Positions 8,115-17,062 of a stretch of DNA of 64,000 bases are shown one piece after another. Position 1 is the stretch's first letter; each line of letters begins with the position of its first letter. A program made the translations under genes and the position numbers. A model generated the notes under the pieces. It was given only the letters and a program-made list of their open reading frames with translations. It was not told where the DNA came from and did no database searches. The stretch comes from Psychrilyobacter atlanticus DSM 19335 (GTDB taxonomy: Bacteria; Fusobacteriota; Fusobacteriia; Fusobacteriales; Fusobacteriaceae), in the NCBI RefSeq assembly GCF_000426625.1, contig NZ_KE384547.1, positions 2,161,159 to 2,225,158 of the forward strand, read 5' to 3'.

Positions 8115-9234
8115 TTATATCACCGCTCTCTGGTTTGATTTCGTATATCACATTTAAAAGTGCAGTTGGAGTTACCATTCCCTTTATATTGCTGGACTCA
8201 TCCACTACTGCTACTATTTTATTTTTACTCTGTTCCATCTTTGTCAATGCATCCAAAAGATTTTCATTTTTATTTAAAGTCAATAAATCTTTTATCATTA
8301 TATCTTTAACCTTTATTTGAGATGATGAACCCTGTTGAAAAAGAATATCTTTAGATATTCCTCCCACCAATTTTTGTTCCTCTACAACAAAGACAAATTC
8401 TTTATCATGTTGTTTCATCTTTTCAAATGCCTTAGAAATACTCATATCTGGCAAAACTTTTGGAAATTTTTTCTTCATAATATCTTTTACTAAGAAAAGT
8501 TCCGGTGTTTTCCAAAGTCTATCTTTACCTATAAAATACTCTACAAAATCATCTGCTGGATTTTTTAAAATTTCTTCAGGAGAATCAAATTGTATAACCT
8601 TTCCATCCTTAATAATAGCTATCTTATCCGATAATTTTATAGCTTCATCCATATCATGGGTTACAAAAATTATAGTCTTTTTTAATTTTCTTTGTAGATC
8701 TAACAGTTCATCCTGCAGATTTTCACGGGTAATAGGGTCCAATGCCGAAAAAGGCTCATCCATAAGAAGGATTTCTGGATCTGTAGAAAGTGCTCTTGCA
8801 ATACCTATTCTTTGCTGCTGCCCCCCTGAAAGTTCACAGGGATATTTATTATAATAGTTCTTTTCAATTTCAACTAATTCTAAGAGTTCCAATGCTTTTT
8901 CTTTTCTTTTAACCTTATCTACCTTTAGAAGATCTAGTACAACCTCAATATTTTGTCCCACAGTCATATGCGGAAATAGACCTACTTTTTGAATCACATA
9001 TCCGATACTTCTTCTTAATTTCACAGGATTTAATGTAGATATATCTTTATCATTTATAAAAATTTTACCATTGGTCGGTGTAATCAACCTATTGATTAAT
9101 TTCATAATAGTAGTTTTCCCACTTCCACTCTCACCTATAAGACAATATAGTCCGCCTTCATCAAATTCTAAGTTTATATCGAAAAGAACTTTCTGACCGA
9201 TATAACTTTTCTCGATATTTTCTATTTTTATCAA
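8101..9234 (-). CDS. ABC transporter ATPase with CBS domains (ProV/OpuCA type)
   Basis: The 377-residue product has Walker A GESGSGKTT near residue 36, signature LSGGQQQRIGIARAL near 135 and Walker B LLMDEP near 158. A C-terminal pair of CBS domains (residues 255-370) follows; these act as ionic-strength or nucleotide sensors in osmoregulated ProV/OpuA proteins. It powers the fused permease-binding protein encoded next. The start is TTG at 9234 with AAGGGGTG seven bases upstream; no ATG is better placed. A terminator-like hairpin about 90 bases before the start suggests control by attenuation. Confidence 0.9.
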   Translation of the reverse strand: MIKIENIEKSYIGQKVLFDINLEFDEGGLYCLIGESGSGKTTIMKLINRLITPTNGKIFINDKDISTLNPVKLRRSIGYVIQKVGLFPHMTVGQNIEVVLDLLKVDKVKRKEKALELLELVEIEKNYYNKYPCELSGGQQQRIGIARALSTDPEILLMDEPFSALDPITRENLQDELLDLQRKLKKTIIFVTHDMDEAIKLSDKIAIIKDGKVIQFDSPEEILKNPADDFVEYFIGKDRLWKTPELFLVKDIMKKKFPKVLPDMSISKAFEKMKQHDKEFVFVVEEQKLVGGISKDILFQQGSSSQIKVKDIMIKDLLTLNKNENLLDALTKMEQSKNKIVAVVDESSNIKGMVTPTALLNVIYEIKPESGDINELS

Positions 9235-9320
9235 AATATTTCACCCCTTTTTTTATTTAAAAAATGTGTTATATCTTTCCAATTTTATTTATCTATATAT
9301 TGAATGATTATTTTAAAGCA

Positions 9321-9422
9321 ATAAAAAAACACCCTAATTCAATTACCCTAAGAAAGATAATAGAGTTAGAGTGTTTAAGTTTCGCCTAGAAGACTCACCT
9401 TATACCACAGAGTGTAGTATAA
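9321..9422 (-). promoter_or_regulatory. Candidate 5'-leader attenuator upstream of ABC ATPase
   Basis: On the minus strand a strong hairpin (TTATACTAC pairing with GTGGTATAA, 9422-9400) is followed by a terminator. The terminator arms AACACTCTAACTC and GAATTAGGGTGTT (9375-9328) run into TTTTTTTATT. ACACTCT occurs both in the first loop and in the terminator arm, so alternative pairing is possible. It does not match any riboswitch class that I can recall, so effector and mechanism are unknown. Confidence 0.5.
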
Positions 9423-9745
9423 TTCATTGCCTAAAAAAGACCCTGAATAAACCCCAGTTCTAAAAATATTTTTCAATTAAGTTTTCCACTGTATACAACA
9501 AGTTTGAATCAACACTGCTATAAAAACATTGTAGACCTTACTTATTAAGTAATCACTTAATTTACTTCATAATCATATGCATATCATATCGTGTACATTT
9601 ACTGAATCAATGATAACATGTAAATAGAATAATGTCAATTTCCATACATTTAGAGAGCCCTTAAGAGCCAAATAAGGCAATATAATATACAATAGATATT
9701 CCCGAAATGAAACCATTGAAATCCAACTATAAAACAGGGTATAAT
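9423..9745. other. Gene-free AT-rich stretch
   Basis: No coding frame, terminator or RNA that I can support. It should hold the promoter of the minus-strand transporter leader. Confidence 0.4.
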
Positions 9746-10582
9746 TTAATCAATATTAAATACAGTATCATAATTTTTTTTTAAGTATATAGTTCCTTTT
9801 TCAAGTCCATATTTATTTATATATCTATATATCAGCTTATATGAAGCTGTAAAATCTTGTATATAATCAGAATATTCTCTTAAAAAATTATTTGTTTCTT
9901 TGTGTAGCTTAATATGATAAAGATTACTGAAATGAATCTTTACTCCTATAATTTTAGATGATTTTGAATTACTTTCTTTAATTTTTTCAAACCAAATGAA
10001 GTTTTCAGAGACTTCAATATCTTTAGCAATAGGATTTAATACCTTAGTTTCAAAATCATAGAAACGAGGATATTTATCATTACTCATCCCTAATAAAGTT
10101 TTTAACTCTTCAAGAGAAAGTTCTATGAAACCTTTATGTTTATTTTCTTTCAGAATTAAATTATAAATTATTTTAGTAGATGCAAACATAAAATTAAGAC
10201 GGCAGAAAATGCCTATTCGGTTAAATACATTGTGTTTCTCAAACGACTTTATAATACTGTCAGAAAAAGCATAAATTAATTTCTCATCTTCAAAAGCAAT
10301 AATATTAAAGATATTAAAAAAAAATTTACTTACTTCCCTACTTTCATCATAAAACTCACACTGAAATTTTTTTTTCATAAGTAAGTTAATTACCTTTAAC
10401 ATCTCATCTTCAGAGATATCCCACTTATTTTTTTTCAATTCTGAATATGTAGAATCAAGTTTATAATTATCTATGAGTATTTTTAAAACTTGATATTCTT
10501 TTTTAGTTAATTTTGAATCTAACTCAATGTTAAAATTGTATTTTTCAAGATTAAAATCAGATTTTTTAAGAAAATAATACAT
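9746..10582 (-). CDS. Rep_3-family plasmid-type replication initiator, orphan
   Basis: The 278-residue product resembles RepB/Rep_3 theta-replication initiators. Two winged-helix halves are seen, with FASTKIIYNLILKEN and LSLEELKTLLG around residues 130-155, and then YPRFYDFETKVLNPIAKDIE (about 170-190), the typical end of the first winged helix of this family. These proteins bind iterons and open a plasmid origin. There is no partition, mobilisation or toxin gene nearby, so it is an orphan. The start follows GGGAGG. Two 15-base direct repeats lie upstream of it. Alternatives are a relic of an integrated plasmid or a domesticated DNA-binding regulator. Confidence 0.75.
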   Translation of the reverse strand: MYYFLKKSDFNLEKYNFNIELDSKLTKKEYQVLKILIDNYKLDSTYSELKKNKWDISEDEMLKVINLLMKKKFQCEFYDESREVSKFFFNIFNIIAFEDEKLIYAFSDSIIKSFEKHNVFNRIGIFCRLNFMFASTKIIYNLILKENKHKGFIELSLEELKTLLGMSNDKYPRFYDFETKVLNPIAKDIEVSENFIWFEKIKESNSKSSKIIGVKIHFSNLYHIKLHKETNNFLREYSDYIQDFTASYKLIYRYINKYGLEKGTIYLKKNYDTVFNID

Positions 10583-10640
10583 AACCCTCCCTTTTGTGAA
10601 AAAAAAATTTAAAAGAAATATCTAACGAAAATTCCAAAGT

Positions 10641-10693
10641 TATTTTTTCAACTTTTAAATATTTTACATCATATTCTATATTTTTTCAACTTT
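10641..10693. repeat. Two 15-bp direct repeats upstream of rep gene (iteron-like)
   Basis: TATTTTTTCAACTTT occurs at 10641-10655 and again at 10679-10693, 38 bases start to start, between the Rep_3 gene and the divergent PTS operon promoter. Two copies are few for an origin but fit an operator pair. Confidence 0.5.
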
Positions 10694-10733
10694 ACTACAC
10701 GAAAATCACTGAAAAAGAACACCCCGTTGAGTT

Positions 10734-10762
10734 TTGACACGTTTTTTTTATTCGAGTATACT
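10734..10762 (+). promoter_or_regulatory. Promoter of the cellobiose PTS operon
   Basis: A perfect TTGACA (10734-10739) and TATACT (10757-10762) are 17 bases apart, 33 bases before the GH1 start. Confidence 0.8.
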
Positions 10763-10795
10763 CTGATTAACACATAGGAACAAGAGGAGGTTAAG

Positions 10796-12205
10796 ATGAA
10801 GTTTGCGAATGACTTTTTATTTGGTGCAGCAACAGCTGCCTATCAAGTAGAAGGAGCTTGGAATCAAGATGGTAAGGGAATGAGTAACTGGGATGAATTT
10901 ACAAAAATACCTGGAAAGACTTTTAACGGCACAAACGGAGATGTTGCTGCTGATCACTACAACAGATATAAAGAAGATATAGCTTTAATGGCTGAAATGG
11001 GATTAGAGTCATACAGATTTTCTATTTCATGGCCTAGAATTTTCCCCAATGGGGACGATGAAATAAACCCAAAGGGAATAGAATTTTATAATAATTTAAT
11101 AGATGAATGCCTAAAGCATGGAATAGTACCATTTGTAACTCTCTACCACTGGGATCTACCTTTAACGTTAGAAAAAGAGGGCGGATGGCTAAATAAAAAA
11201 ACAGGAGAAGCATTTGTTAATTATGCCAAAACCTGCTTTGAAGCTTTTGGAGATAGAGTTAAAAATTTTATAACATTCAACGAAACCGTTGTATTTTGCG
11301 GATCGGGGTATCTTGCAGGAGCTCATCCTCCAGGGATTCAAAATGATGTAAAAAAGTATTTTCAAGCAATACACAATGTATTTTATGCACATGCCTGTGC
11401 AGTACTTGAATATAAAAAGTTAGACCTCTTTGGAGAGATTGGACTCAGTAATGTATTTAGTCCCGCCTTTCCTGTAACAGATGGTCATGAAGATACACTT
11501 GCAGCAATCCATGCTAATGAATACGGGACTCACTGGTTCTATGATCCTATTCTACATGGAAAATACCCTGAGTATGTAATTAAGAGACTGGAAAAAAATG
11601 GGTACTTACCAGATTGGACAACAGGGGAATTAAAAACTCTGGCTAAGGCAGCTCCCCTGAATGACTTCATGGGATTAAACTACTATCAGCCAATTAGAGT
11701 TGAAAAGATCAGTGGAGAGGTCGAAAAGATTGAAATAACCAGGGAAAATTCAACTGGATCTCCAGGAAATCCAAGTTTTGACGGTTATTACAGAAGTGTA
11801 AAAATGGATGACAAGAGATATACTAAGTGGGACTGGGAAATCTCACCAGAAGGGTTTCTTGAGGGATTAGAGATGCTAAAAGATAGATATGGTCAAATAA
11901 AACTCTATATAACTGAAAATGGATTAGGAGATGAAGATCCTATAATTGATGGAGTTATATGTGATATTCCTAGAATAAAATTTATCGAGGAACATCTAAA
12001 GTCAGTAAAAGAAGCAGTTAAAAGAGGAATTCATATAAAAGGTTATTATGCTTGGTCAGCAATAGATCTTCTAAGCTGGCTAAATGGATATAAAAAACAA
12101 TATGGATTTATCTATATAGATCATAAAAATAACCTGGAAAGAAAGAAAAAAATGTCATTCCACTGGTATAAAAATATAATAGAAACGAGGGGGAAAGAAT
12201 TATAA
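10796..12205 (+). CDS. 6-phospho-beta-glucosidase / beta-glucosidase, GH1
   Basis: The 469-residue product is a full-length family 1 glycosidase. The N-terminal signature FLFGAATAAYQVEGAW starts at residue 8. The acid/base glutamate is in TFNET (Glu163) and the nucleophile is in ITENG (near Glu374). It would hydrolyse beta-glucosides in the cytoplasm. Because the next three genes encode a cellobiose-type PTS, the natural substrate is probably a 6-phosphorylated disaccharide. However, GH1 members of non-phosphorylated specificity look alike, so this is inference. A strong ribosome-binding site AGAGGAGG precedes the start. The stop overlaps the EIIC start by one base, indicating coupling. Confidence 0.92.
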   Translation: MKFANDFLFGAATAAYQVEGAWNQDGKGMSNWDEFTKIPGKTFNGTNGDVAADHYNRYKEDIALMAEMGLESYRFSISWPRIFPNGDDEINPKGIEFYNNLIDECLKHGIVPFVTLYHWDLPLTLEKEGGWLNKKTGEAFVNYAKTCFEAFGDRVKNFITFNETVVFCGSGYLAGAHPPGIQNDVKKYFQAIHNVFYAHACAVLEYKKLDLFGEIGLSNVFSPAFPVTDGHEDTLAAIHANEYGTHWFYDPILHGKYPEYVIKRLEKNGYLPDWTTGELKTLAKAAPLNDFMGLNYYQPIRVEKISGEVEKIEITRENSTGSPGNPSFDGYYRSVKMDDKRYTKWDWEISPEGFLEGLEMLKDRYGQIKLYITENGLGDEDPIIDGVICDIPRIKFIEEHLKSVKEAVKRGIHIKGYYAWSAIDLLSWLNGYKKQYGFIYIDHKNNLERKKKMSFHWYKNIIETRGKEL

Positions 12206-13533
12206 TGGCAGCAGTAATGGAAAAGATAAATAAAATATTGCCACATGTAATGAAGTTTGTTAATTCTAAGGCAGTAACGGCAATGAAGGAAGGGTTCCTA
12301 ATGACCATGCCGTTAACAATTATAGGATCTGTATTTTTACTCCTAGCCTTTGTACCAATTTCAGGGTATGAGGGATTTATGGCAGGAATATTTGGAGCTG
12401 AGTGGCAGAGTCCACTGTTTCAGGTAGTAGGGGCTACATTTGACCTATTAGCTCTTGTAGGAGTATTTGGAATTGCTTATTGTTATGTAGTTCATGAGGG
12501 AATAGACGGAGCTGTAAATGCAGGTATACTGGGAATTGTATCTCTTATTACAGTAATGAAATCCTTTGTGGAAGCAGCTGATGGCACTCAGATAGGAGGG
12601 GTAATTCCAAAGGCTTTCCTTGGAGGAAGAGGGATGATCGCATCAATCATCATAGGTCTTGCAGTAGGAAAGATCTACTCATTTGTAATCAAGAAGAAGT
12701 GGACTATAAAGCTGCCTGACAGCGTACCTACAGGAGTGTCAAATGCATTCACATCATTAATCCCAGGATTTATAATTATAACTATATCATTTTTAACATT
12801 TATCTTCTTTAAGGTGGGATTCCAGAAAACATTTATCGAGGTAATCTATTCCCTTATTCAGACTCCACTTCAGGGAATGACAGATTCATTTGCAGGTGTA
12901 ATCCTAATACCAGTTCTTATCTCACTACTATGGTGGTGTGGAATTCATGGGTCAGGAATCATAATGGGGATAATGGGTCCTATCGTTATGGCTAATGCTA
13001 TTCACAACCAGACTCTGGTAAATGCAGGAACAGACCTTGTTGCAGGAGAAAATGCAAGAATAGTAACTCAGCAGTTTGTGGATCAATTTATAACTGTTGG
13101 TGGTTCAGGTCTTACTCTTGGACTTGTAGTAAGTATGCTTATATTTGCAAAGTCAACTCAATATAAACAGCTTGGAAGACTGGCTATCGTACCTGGACTA
13201 TTTAACATCAATGAGCCCGTAATTTTCGCTGCACCAATAGTATTTAATCCAATCATGTTTATACCTTTTGTACTAGCTCCGCTTTGTTCAGCACTTCTTG
13301 TGTATGGTTGTATCTCACTGGGAATTGTTGAGCCATTTACAGGAGTTCTGGTTCCCTGGACTACCCCAATTATTCTAGGTGGATTTATTGTTGGTGGATT
13401 TAAAGCCGCATTACTACAGTTTGCAGTATTTATAATGACAATAGGAATCTATTTCCCGTTTTTCAAATACCAAGACAACATGGCGTATCTTGCGGAAACA
13501 GGTGGAAGTGATGCTAAGGAAGCAATGGCATAA
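12205..13533 (+). CDS. celB: PTS cellobiose/lactose-family EIIC permease
   Basis: The 442-residue integral membrane protein has about ten hydrophobic segments. It carries the EIIC signatures of the lactose/cellobiose family, including WWCGIHGSGI near residue 248 and GLFNINEPVIFAAPIVFNP near residue 330. It moves the sugar while EIIB phosphorylates it. Separate EIIB and EIIA genes follow downstream, the standard three-gene arrangement. The paired glycosidase makes a beta-glucoside the likely substrate; cellobiose itself is an inference. Confidence 0.93.
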   Translation: MAAVMEKINKILPHVMKFVNSKAVTAMKEGFLMTMPLTIIGSVFLLLAFVPISGYEGFMAGIFGAEWQSPLFQVVGATFDLLALVGVFGIAYCYVVHEGIDGAVNAGILGIVSLITVMKSFVEAADGTQIGGVIPKAFLGGRGMIASIIIGLAVGKIYSFVIKKKWTIKLPDSVPTGVSNAFTSLIPGFIIITISFLTFIFFKVGFQKTFIEVIYSLIQTPLQGMTDSFAGVILIPVLISLLWWCGIHGSGIIMGIMGPIVMANAIHNQTLVNAGTDLVAGENARIVTQQFVDQFITVGGSGLTLGLVVSMLIFAKSTQYKQLGRLAIVPGLFNINEPVIFAAPIVFNPIMFIPFVLAPLCSALLVYGCISLGIVEPFTGVLVPWTTPIILGGFIVGGFKAALLQFAVFIMTIGIYFPFFKYQDNMAYLAETGGSDAKEAMA

Positions 13534-13596
13534 TAAAAGAAGAGGGTCAGAAAAAAGTGTGAAAATAAGCTAATAGAAAACTAGGGAGGAAAAATT

Positions 13597-13905
13597 ATGA
13601 AAAAAATATTATTACTCTGCAACGCAGGAATGTCTACATCAATAGTGGTAAAAAAAATGAAGGAAGCAGCAGAAAAAAAGGAAATAGAAACTGAAATAAA
13701 TGCAGTAAGTATGGATAAATTCGAAGAGAATTTAGATAAATATGATATCTTTTTACTAGGACCTCAAATCAGTTTCAAGAAAAATGAACTTCAAGCAAAG
13801 GCTGATGCAGTTAACAAAAAAGTAGAAGTTATAAATTCTATGGACTATGGAATGATGAAGGGTGAAAAAATACTGGAGGAAACTTTAGTAAAGTTAGAAA
13901 AGTAA
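13597..13905 (+). CDS. celA: PTS cellobiose-family EIIB
   Basis: The 102-residue cytoplasmic protein begins MKKILLLCNAGMSTS. Cys8 in the CNAGMSTS loop is the phosphorylated residue of this EIIB family. Length and fold pattern are normal. It passes phosphate from EIIA to the sugar bound by EIIC. The ribosome-binding site is GGGAGG. The 63-base gap after the EIIC gene contains no terminator, so it belongs to the same operon. Confidence 0.94.
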   Translation: MKKILLLCNAGMSTSIVVKKMKEAAEKKEIETEINAVSMDKFEENLDKYDIFLLGPQISFKKNELQAKADAVNKKVEVINSMDYGMMKGEKILEETLVKLEK

Positions 13906-13953
13906 AATCAAGTTATATCTAAAATAATATAAATCAGTAATTGGGGGAATAAA

Positions 13954-14265
13954 ATGGATATGGAAATGGCTGCAATGGGACTTGTCGGAAACTCTGGAGA
14001 GGCAAGAAGCCTAGCTTTTGAAGCAATAAAAAAAGCTAAAGACGGAAAATATGATGAAGCAAGAGAAATGCTTGAAAAAGCTAAAAAGAAATCACTATTA
14101 GCTCATGAAACTCAAACAGAGTTAATTTGTGCTGAAGCAGATGGGAAAAAAATGGAGATGGGTTTATTAATGGTTCATGCTCAAGATCACCTTATGACAT
14201 CTATCTTAGCAAGAGATTTGGCGGCAGAAATCATTGATTTACATGAAAAATTAAATAATAAATAA
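13954..14265 (+). CDS. celC: PTS lactose/cellobiose-family EIIA
   Basis: The 103-residue all-helical protein has the conserved LLMVHAQDHLMTS segment with His75 and His79, one of which accepts phosphate from HPr. Trimers of this three-helix protein deliver phosphate to EIIB. The start follows GGGGGAAT. It is the last gene of the beta-glucoside operon; a terminator follows. Confidence 0.94.
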   Translation: MDMEMAAMGLVGNSGEARSLAFEAIKKAKDGKYDEAREMLEKAKKKSLLAHETQTELICAEADGKKMEMGLLMVHAQDHLMTSILARDLAAEIIDLHEKLNNK

Positions 14266-14277
14266 AAGCTAAAAAAA

Positions 14278-14318
14278 TTAGGATGACTAAAGAGAGTCAT
14301 CCTATTTTAATATCTTTT
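14278..14318 (+). terminator. Terminator of the cellobiose PTS operon
   Basis: TAGGATGACT and AGTCATCCTA form a 10-bp stem, followed by a T-rich run. Confidence 0.75.
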
Positions 14319-14416
14319 TTTTACATTTGTGGTTATTATACACTTTGTGTTAACATAAAAGTAATCAGAGCTCTGTCTACATTTTTAGAGCTTCAATCAA
14401 TTAGGAGATGAGAAAA

Positions 14417-15355
14417 TTGAAAAACACAAGAATTTATCTTTGGGTTCTACTAACAGTAACTCTTTGGGGAACATCCTTTGCATTTAGTAAGATAGGGATT
14501 GCCAATCTCAGCCCTGTCCACTTTTTATTTTTAAGGGTGTTATTTTCCAGTATTATCTTTGGCCTCAGCTTAATGGTGATCCCTAGATCTAAAAAAATAA
14601 TTTCACTGAAAGACCTCTATCACCTGGTATTTTTAAGTTTTATTGGAATCAGCGGGTATTTTATTGTTCAATATTCAGCTTTAAAATACACCACCACAAT
14701 AAACGCATCTTTATTTATAGCTATCTCCCCTATTTTTGTAGCACTATATATGCATTTTTCAAAAAATGAATCAATCAACAAACTGCAAGGTTCGGGGATA
14801 TTATTGAGTTTTTTAGGAGTCTGTCTTATCATTACAAACGGGAAGATAGATGGGTTATTTTCTGGAACTTCAGTAATCGGTGATGGTTTAATGATTATAA
14901 ACGCTGCCATGCTGGCAATCTTTACAATCAGCACAAAAGATCTTTTAAAAAAATATGATCCCTTTGTCATAATTGCTTATATGAATATCAGTGCTCTAAT
15001 TACTTTAATCCCTGTGGCTTTCACAAATAACTTTCTCTCTAAAACTTCTTTTTTTAGTGTGATCGGTGATATCCAAAGTAAAACATATTTAGCAGCCCTG
15101 TATTTGGCTATGTTTTGTACAGTGATCGGTTATTATGGATGGTATAGAGGAATTAAGGAATTAGGAGCTTCTAGAACTTCAGTTTTTAATTATCTTAACC
15201 CTTTAGTTGCTGCGATCACTTCTAATCTATTATTTCACGAAGAGATGACAACATATACTTTTTTAGGTTCTTTCCTTGCTATATCGGGACTTATTGTAAA
15301 TAACAAATTTAAAAATAACTCTCCTAAAAAGAATTCTTCTCGACAACAAATCTAG
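14417..15355 (+). CDS. EamA/DMT-family transporter
   Basis: The product has ten hydrophobic segments in two EamA repeats. The first begins LWGTSFAFSKIGI and the second contains GYYGWYRGIKELGASRTSVF near residue 240, both typical of drug/metabolite exporters. I prefer TTG 14417 (312 residues). The AGGAG site abuts the in-frame ATG at 14408 and would fit the TTG at nine bases. Substrate unknown. It is a single gene with its own terminator. Confidence 0.85.
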   Translation: MKNTRIYLWVLLTVTLWGTSFAFSKIGIANLSPVHFLFLRVLFSSIIFGLSLMVIPRSKKIISLKDLYHLVFLSFIGISGYFIVQYSALKYTTTINASLFIAISPIFVALYMHFSKNESINKLQGSGILLSFLGVCLIITNGKIDGLFSGTSVIGDGLMIINAAMLAIFTISTKDLLKKYDPFVIIAYMNISALITLIPVAFTNNFLSKTSFFSVIGDIQSKTYLAALYLAMFCTVIGYYGWYRGIKELGASRTSVFNYLNPLVAAITSNLLFHEEMTTYTFLGSFLAISGLIVNNKFKNNSPKKNSSRQQI

Positions 15356-15374
15356 AATTATAAATTATATATAT

Positions 15375-15408
15375 GGAGCTAAGAGCAAATCTTAGCTCTC
15401 TTTTTATA
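15375..15408 (+). terminator. Terminator of the DMT transporter gene
   Basis: GAGCTAAGA and TCTTAGCTC pair around GCAAA and are followed by TCTTTTT. Confidence 0.75.
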
Positions 15409-15543
15409 AACTTCTTTTATTTTTTTAATGACAGCAATTAAACCCCTTTAGTTTGAATAAACTTATAAAATAAGGTAAACTTTAATAACAAATATGATAA
15501 ACATTTAAAGCTTATTTATTTATAGAATCTAGGGGAGGAATAT

Positions 15544-16953
15544 ATGAGGGAATTTGAAAAATATAATTCACAATATGAAGAACCTAAAAGTACCATGTTT
15601 CAAATGCTGGACAAAAATGGAGATATTCTTCATGTAAATGACAAATGGTTAGAAGAGATGGGATATAAACTCCACGAAGTTATAGGCAGATTTTTTGGTG
15701 ATTTTATTACAGGGGATATGCAGACTGCTGTGGAAAATAATTTCCCCCATTTAAAAGATTATGGGTTCGTAAATAATGTACAGCTGAAACTCAAAAGAAA
15801 AGACGGCGTTATTATAGAAACTGTTTTGAATGGTATCAGTATCTATGATGAGAAAGGTCGCTTTATAAATACAAGATGCGAGATGCGAAACCTTAATTAT
15901 TTTATGGAATCTTCCAACTATATACAGAGACTTCTAGAAAAAGAAAGATTTTTAAAGGGAAATCTATTCTTTAAATCCCAAATAACCCAGGCGATATTAT
16001 ACAGCGATTCTTTAAATGAATTTCTGAATTCTGCTACAAAAATTTTTAAAGAACCGGTAGAGGTTATGGGAATTTACCTTTCATCTTTGGATATTTTTGG
16101 AAAAAGAACTATTTTATTTGATTATAAATCGGAGTCAAAATTTTCAGAAACTATGAAAAAATCACTTGGATGTCAAAGGTGTATGTCAGAAATATTAGAC
16201 AAAACATTCATAATAGATTCTAATTCAAAGAGTGAAATTTTTGAGGGGATCAATTCACAGCTTGGAACCAACGAGAGTCTTGTTATACTTCCTATTACCT
16301 CAAATAAAAAAATCAGTGTAAATAAAATTGATTTTTTTATCCACTTAAAGGACCTGACACCCTTTGAAGAGGAGTGGCTGCTTTTCTTAAAAGACATAAG
16401 AAATATACTGTCCCTTGGAATCGATACTTTTGAAACAGATGAAAACCTTAAAAACACCATGAATAAACTTTACCAGCTTTCCACAAAGGACCCTCTGACC
16501 CATGTATATAACAGGTATGAATTCGAAAAATCCGTTAAAGAGGATATCAGAATTTTCGAGAGATATAACACTCATTTTTCTGTGATAATGTATGATATAG
16601 ACAATTTCAAAATTATAAATGATAGCTTTGGACACTGTACTGGGGACAAAGTTCTCAAAGAACTGTGCAGATTAGTAACAAAAAATATAAGGGGAATTGA
16701 TAAACTTTTCAGACTTGGTGGGGATGAATTTCTAATCCTCCTTCCAGAATCAGATCAAAATGAGGCCTTTAAATTGGCTGTAAGATTAAAAGATGAGATC
16801 AGTTCATTTGACTTTTTAGGAGGGAATCTTACATGCAGTTTTGGAGTTACAGAGGTACAAAAGGGTGATATCGTAGACAAGATAATAAAAAGATCTGATA
16901 ATGCCATGTATATTTCCAAAAAAAATAATAAAAACAGCATCTCTATAGGATAG
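15544..16953 (+). CDS. PAS-GGDEF diguanylate cyclase
   Basis: The 469-residue soluble protein has an N-terminal PAS domain (about residues 15-120; NDKWLEEMGYKLHEVIGR). A middle sensory region (about 145-300) contains a CQRCMSEI Cys pair and may be GAF-like. The C-terminal GGDEF domain covers about 310-469, with LGGDEF intact near residue 391. RGID, five residues before GGDEF, is the inhibitory I-site, so product feedback is expected. It should make cyclic di-GMP in response to an unknown cytoplasmic signal. The start follows GGGGAGGAA. It is monocistronic. Confidence 0.92.
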   Translation: MREFEKYNSQYEEPKSTMFQMLDKNGDILHVNDKWLEEMGYKLHEVIGRFFGDFITGDMQTAVENNFPHLKDYGFVNNVQLKLKRKDGVIIETVLNGISIYDEKGRFINTRCEMRNLNYFMESSNYIQRLLEKERFLKGNLFFKSQITQAILYSDSLNEFLNSATKIFKEPVEVMGIYLSSLDIFGKRTILFDYKSESKFSETMKKSLGCQRCMSEILDKTFIIDSNSKSEIFEGINSQLGTNESLVILPITSNKKISVNKIDFFIHLKDLTPFEEEWLLFLKDIRNILSLGIDTFETDENLKNTMNKLYQLSTKDPLTHVYNRYEFEKSVKEDIRIFERYNTHFSVIMYDIDNFKIINDSFGHCTGDKVLKELCRLVTKNIRGIDKLFRLGGDEFLILLPESDQNEAFKLAVRLKDEISSFDFLGGNLTCSFGVTEVQKGDIVDKIIKRSDNAMYISKKNNKNSISIG

Positions 16954-17062
16954 AAATATAAGGTCCCCTATTTAATCACCGAACCTCTCAATGGTTATCT
17001 TACCTTTACAAAAGCAACAAGAACTGCTAAAATACTTCAAATCAAATTTTGGAGGCTGAGAA

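Noticed and set aside
9321-9480. Known riboswitch (purine, glycine, guanidine, TPP, c-di-GMP)
   Set aside because: The conserved core sequences of these classes that I can recall are not present.
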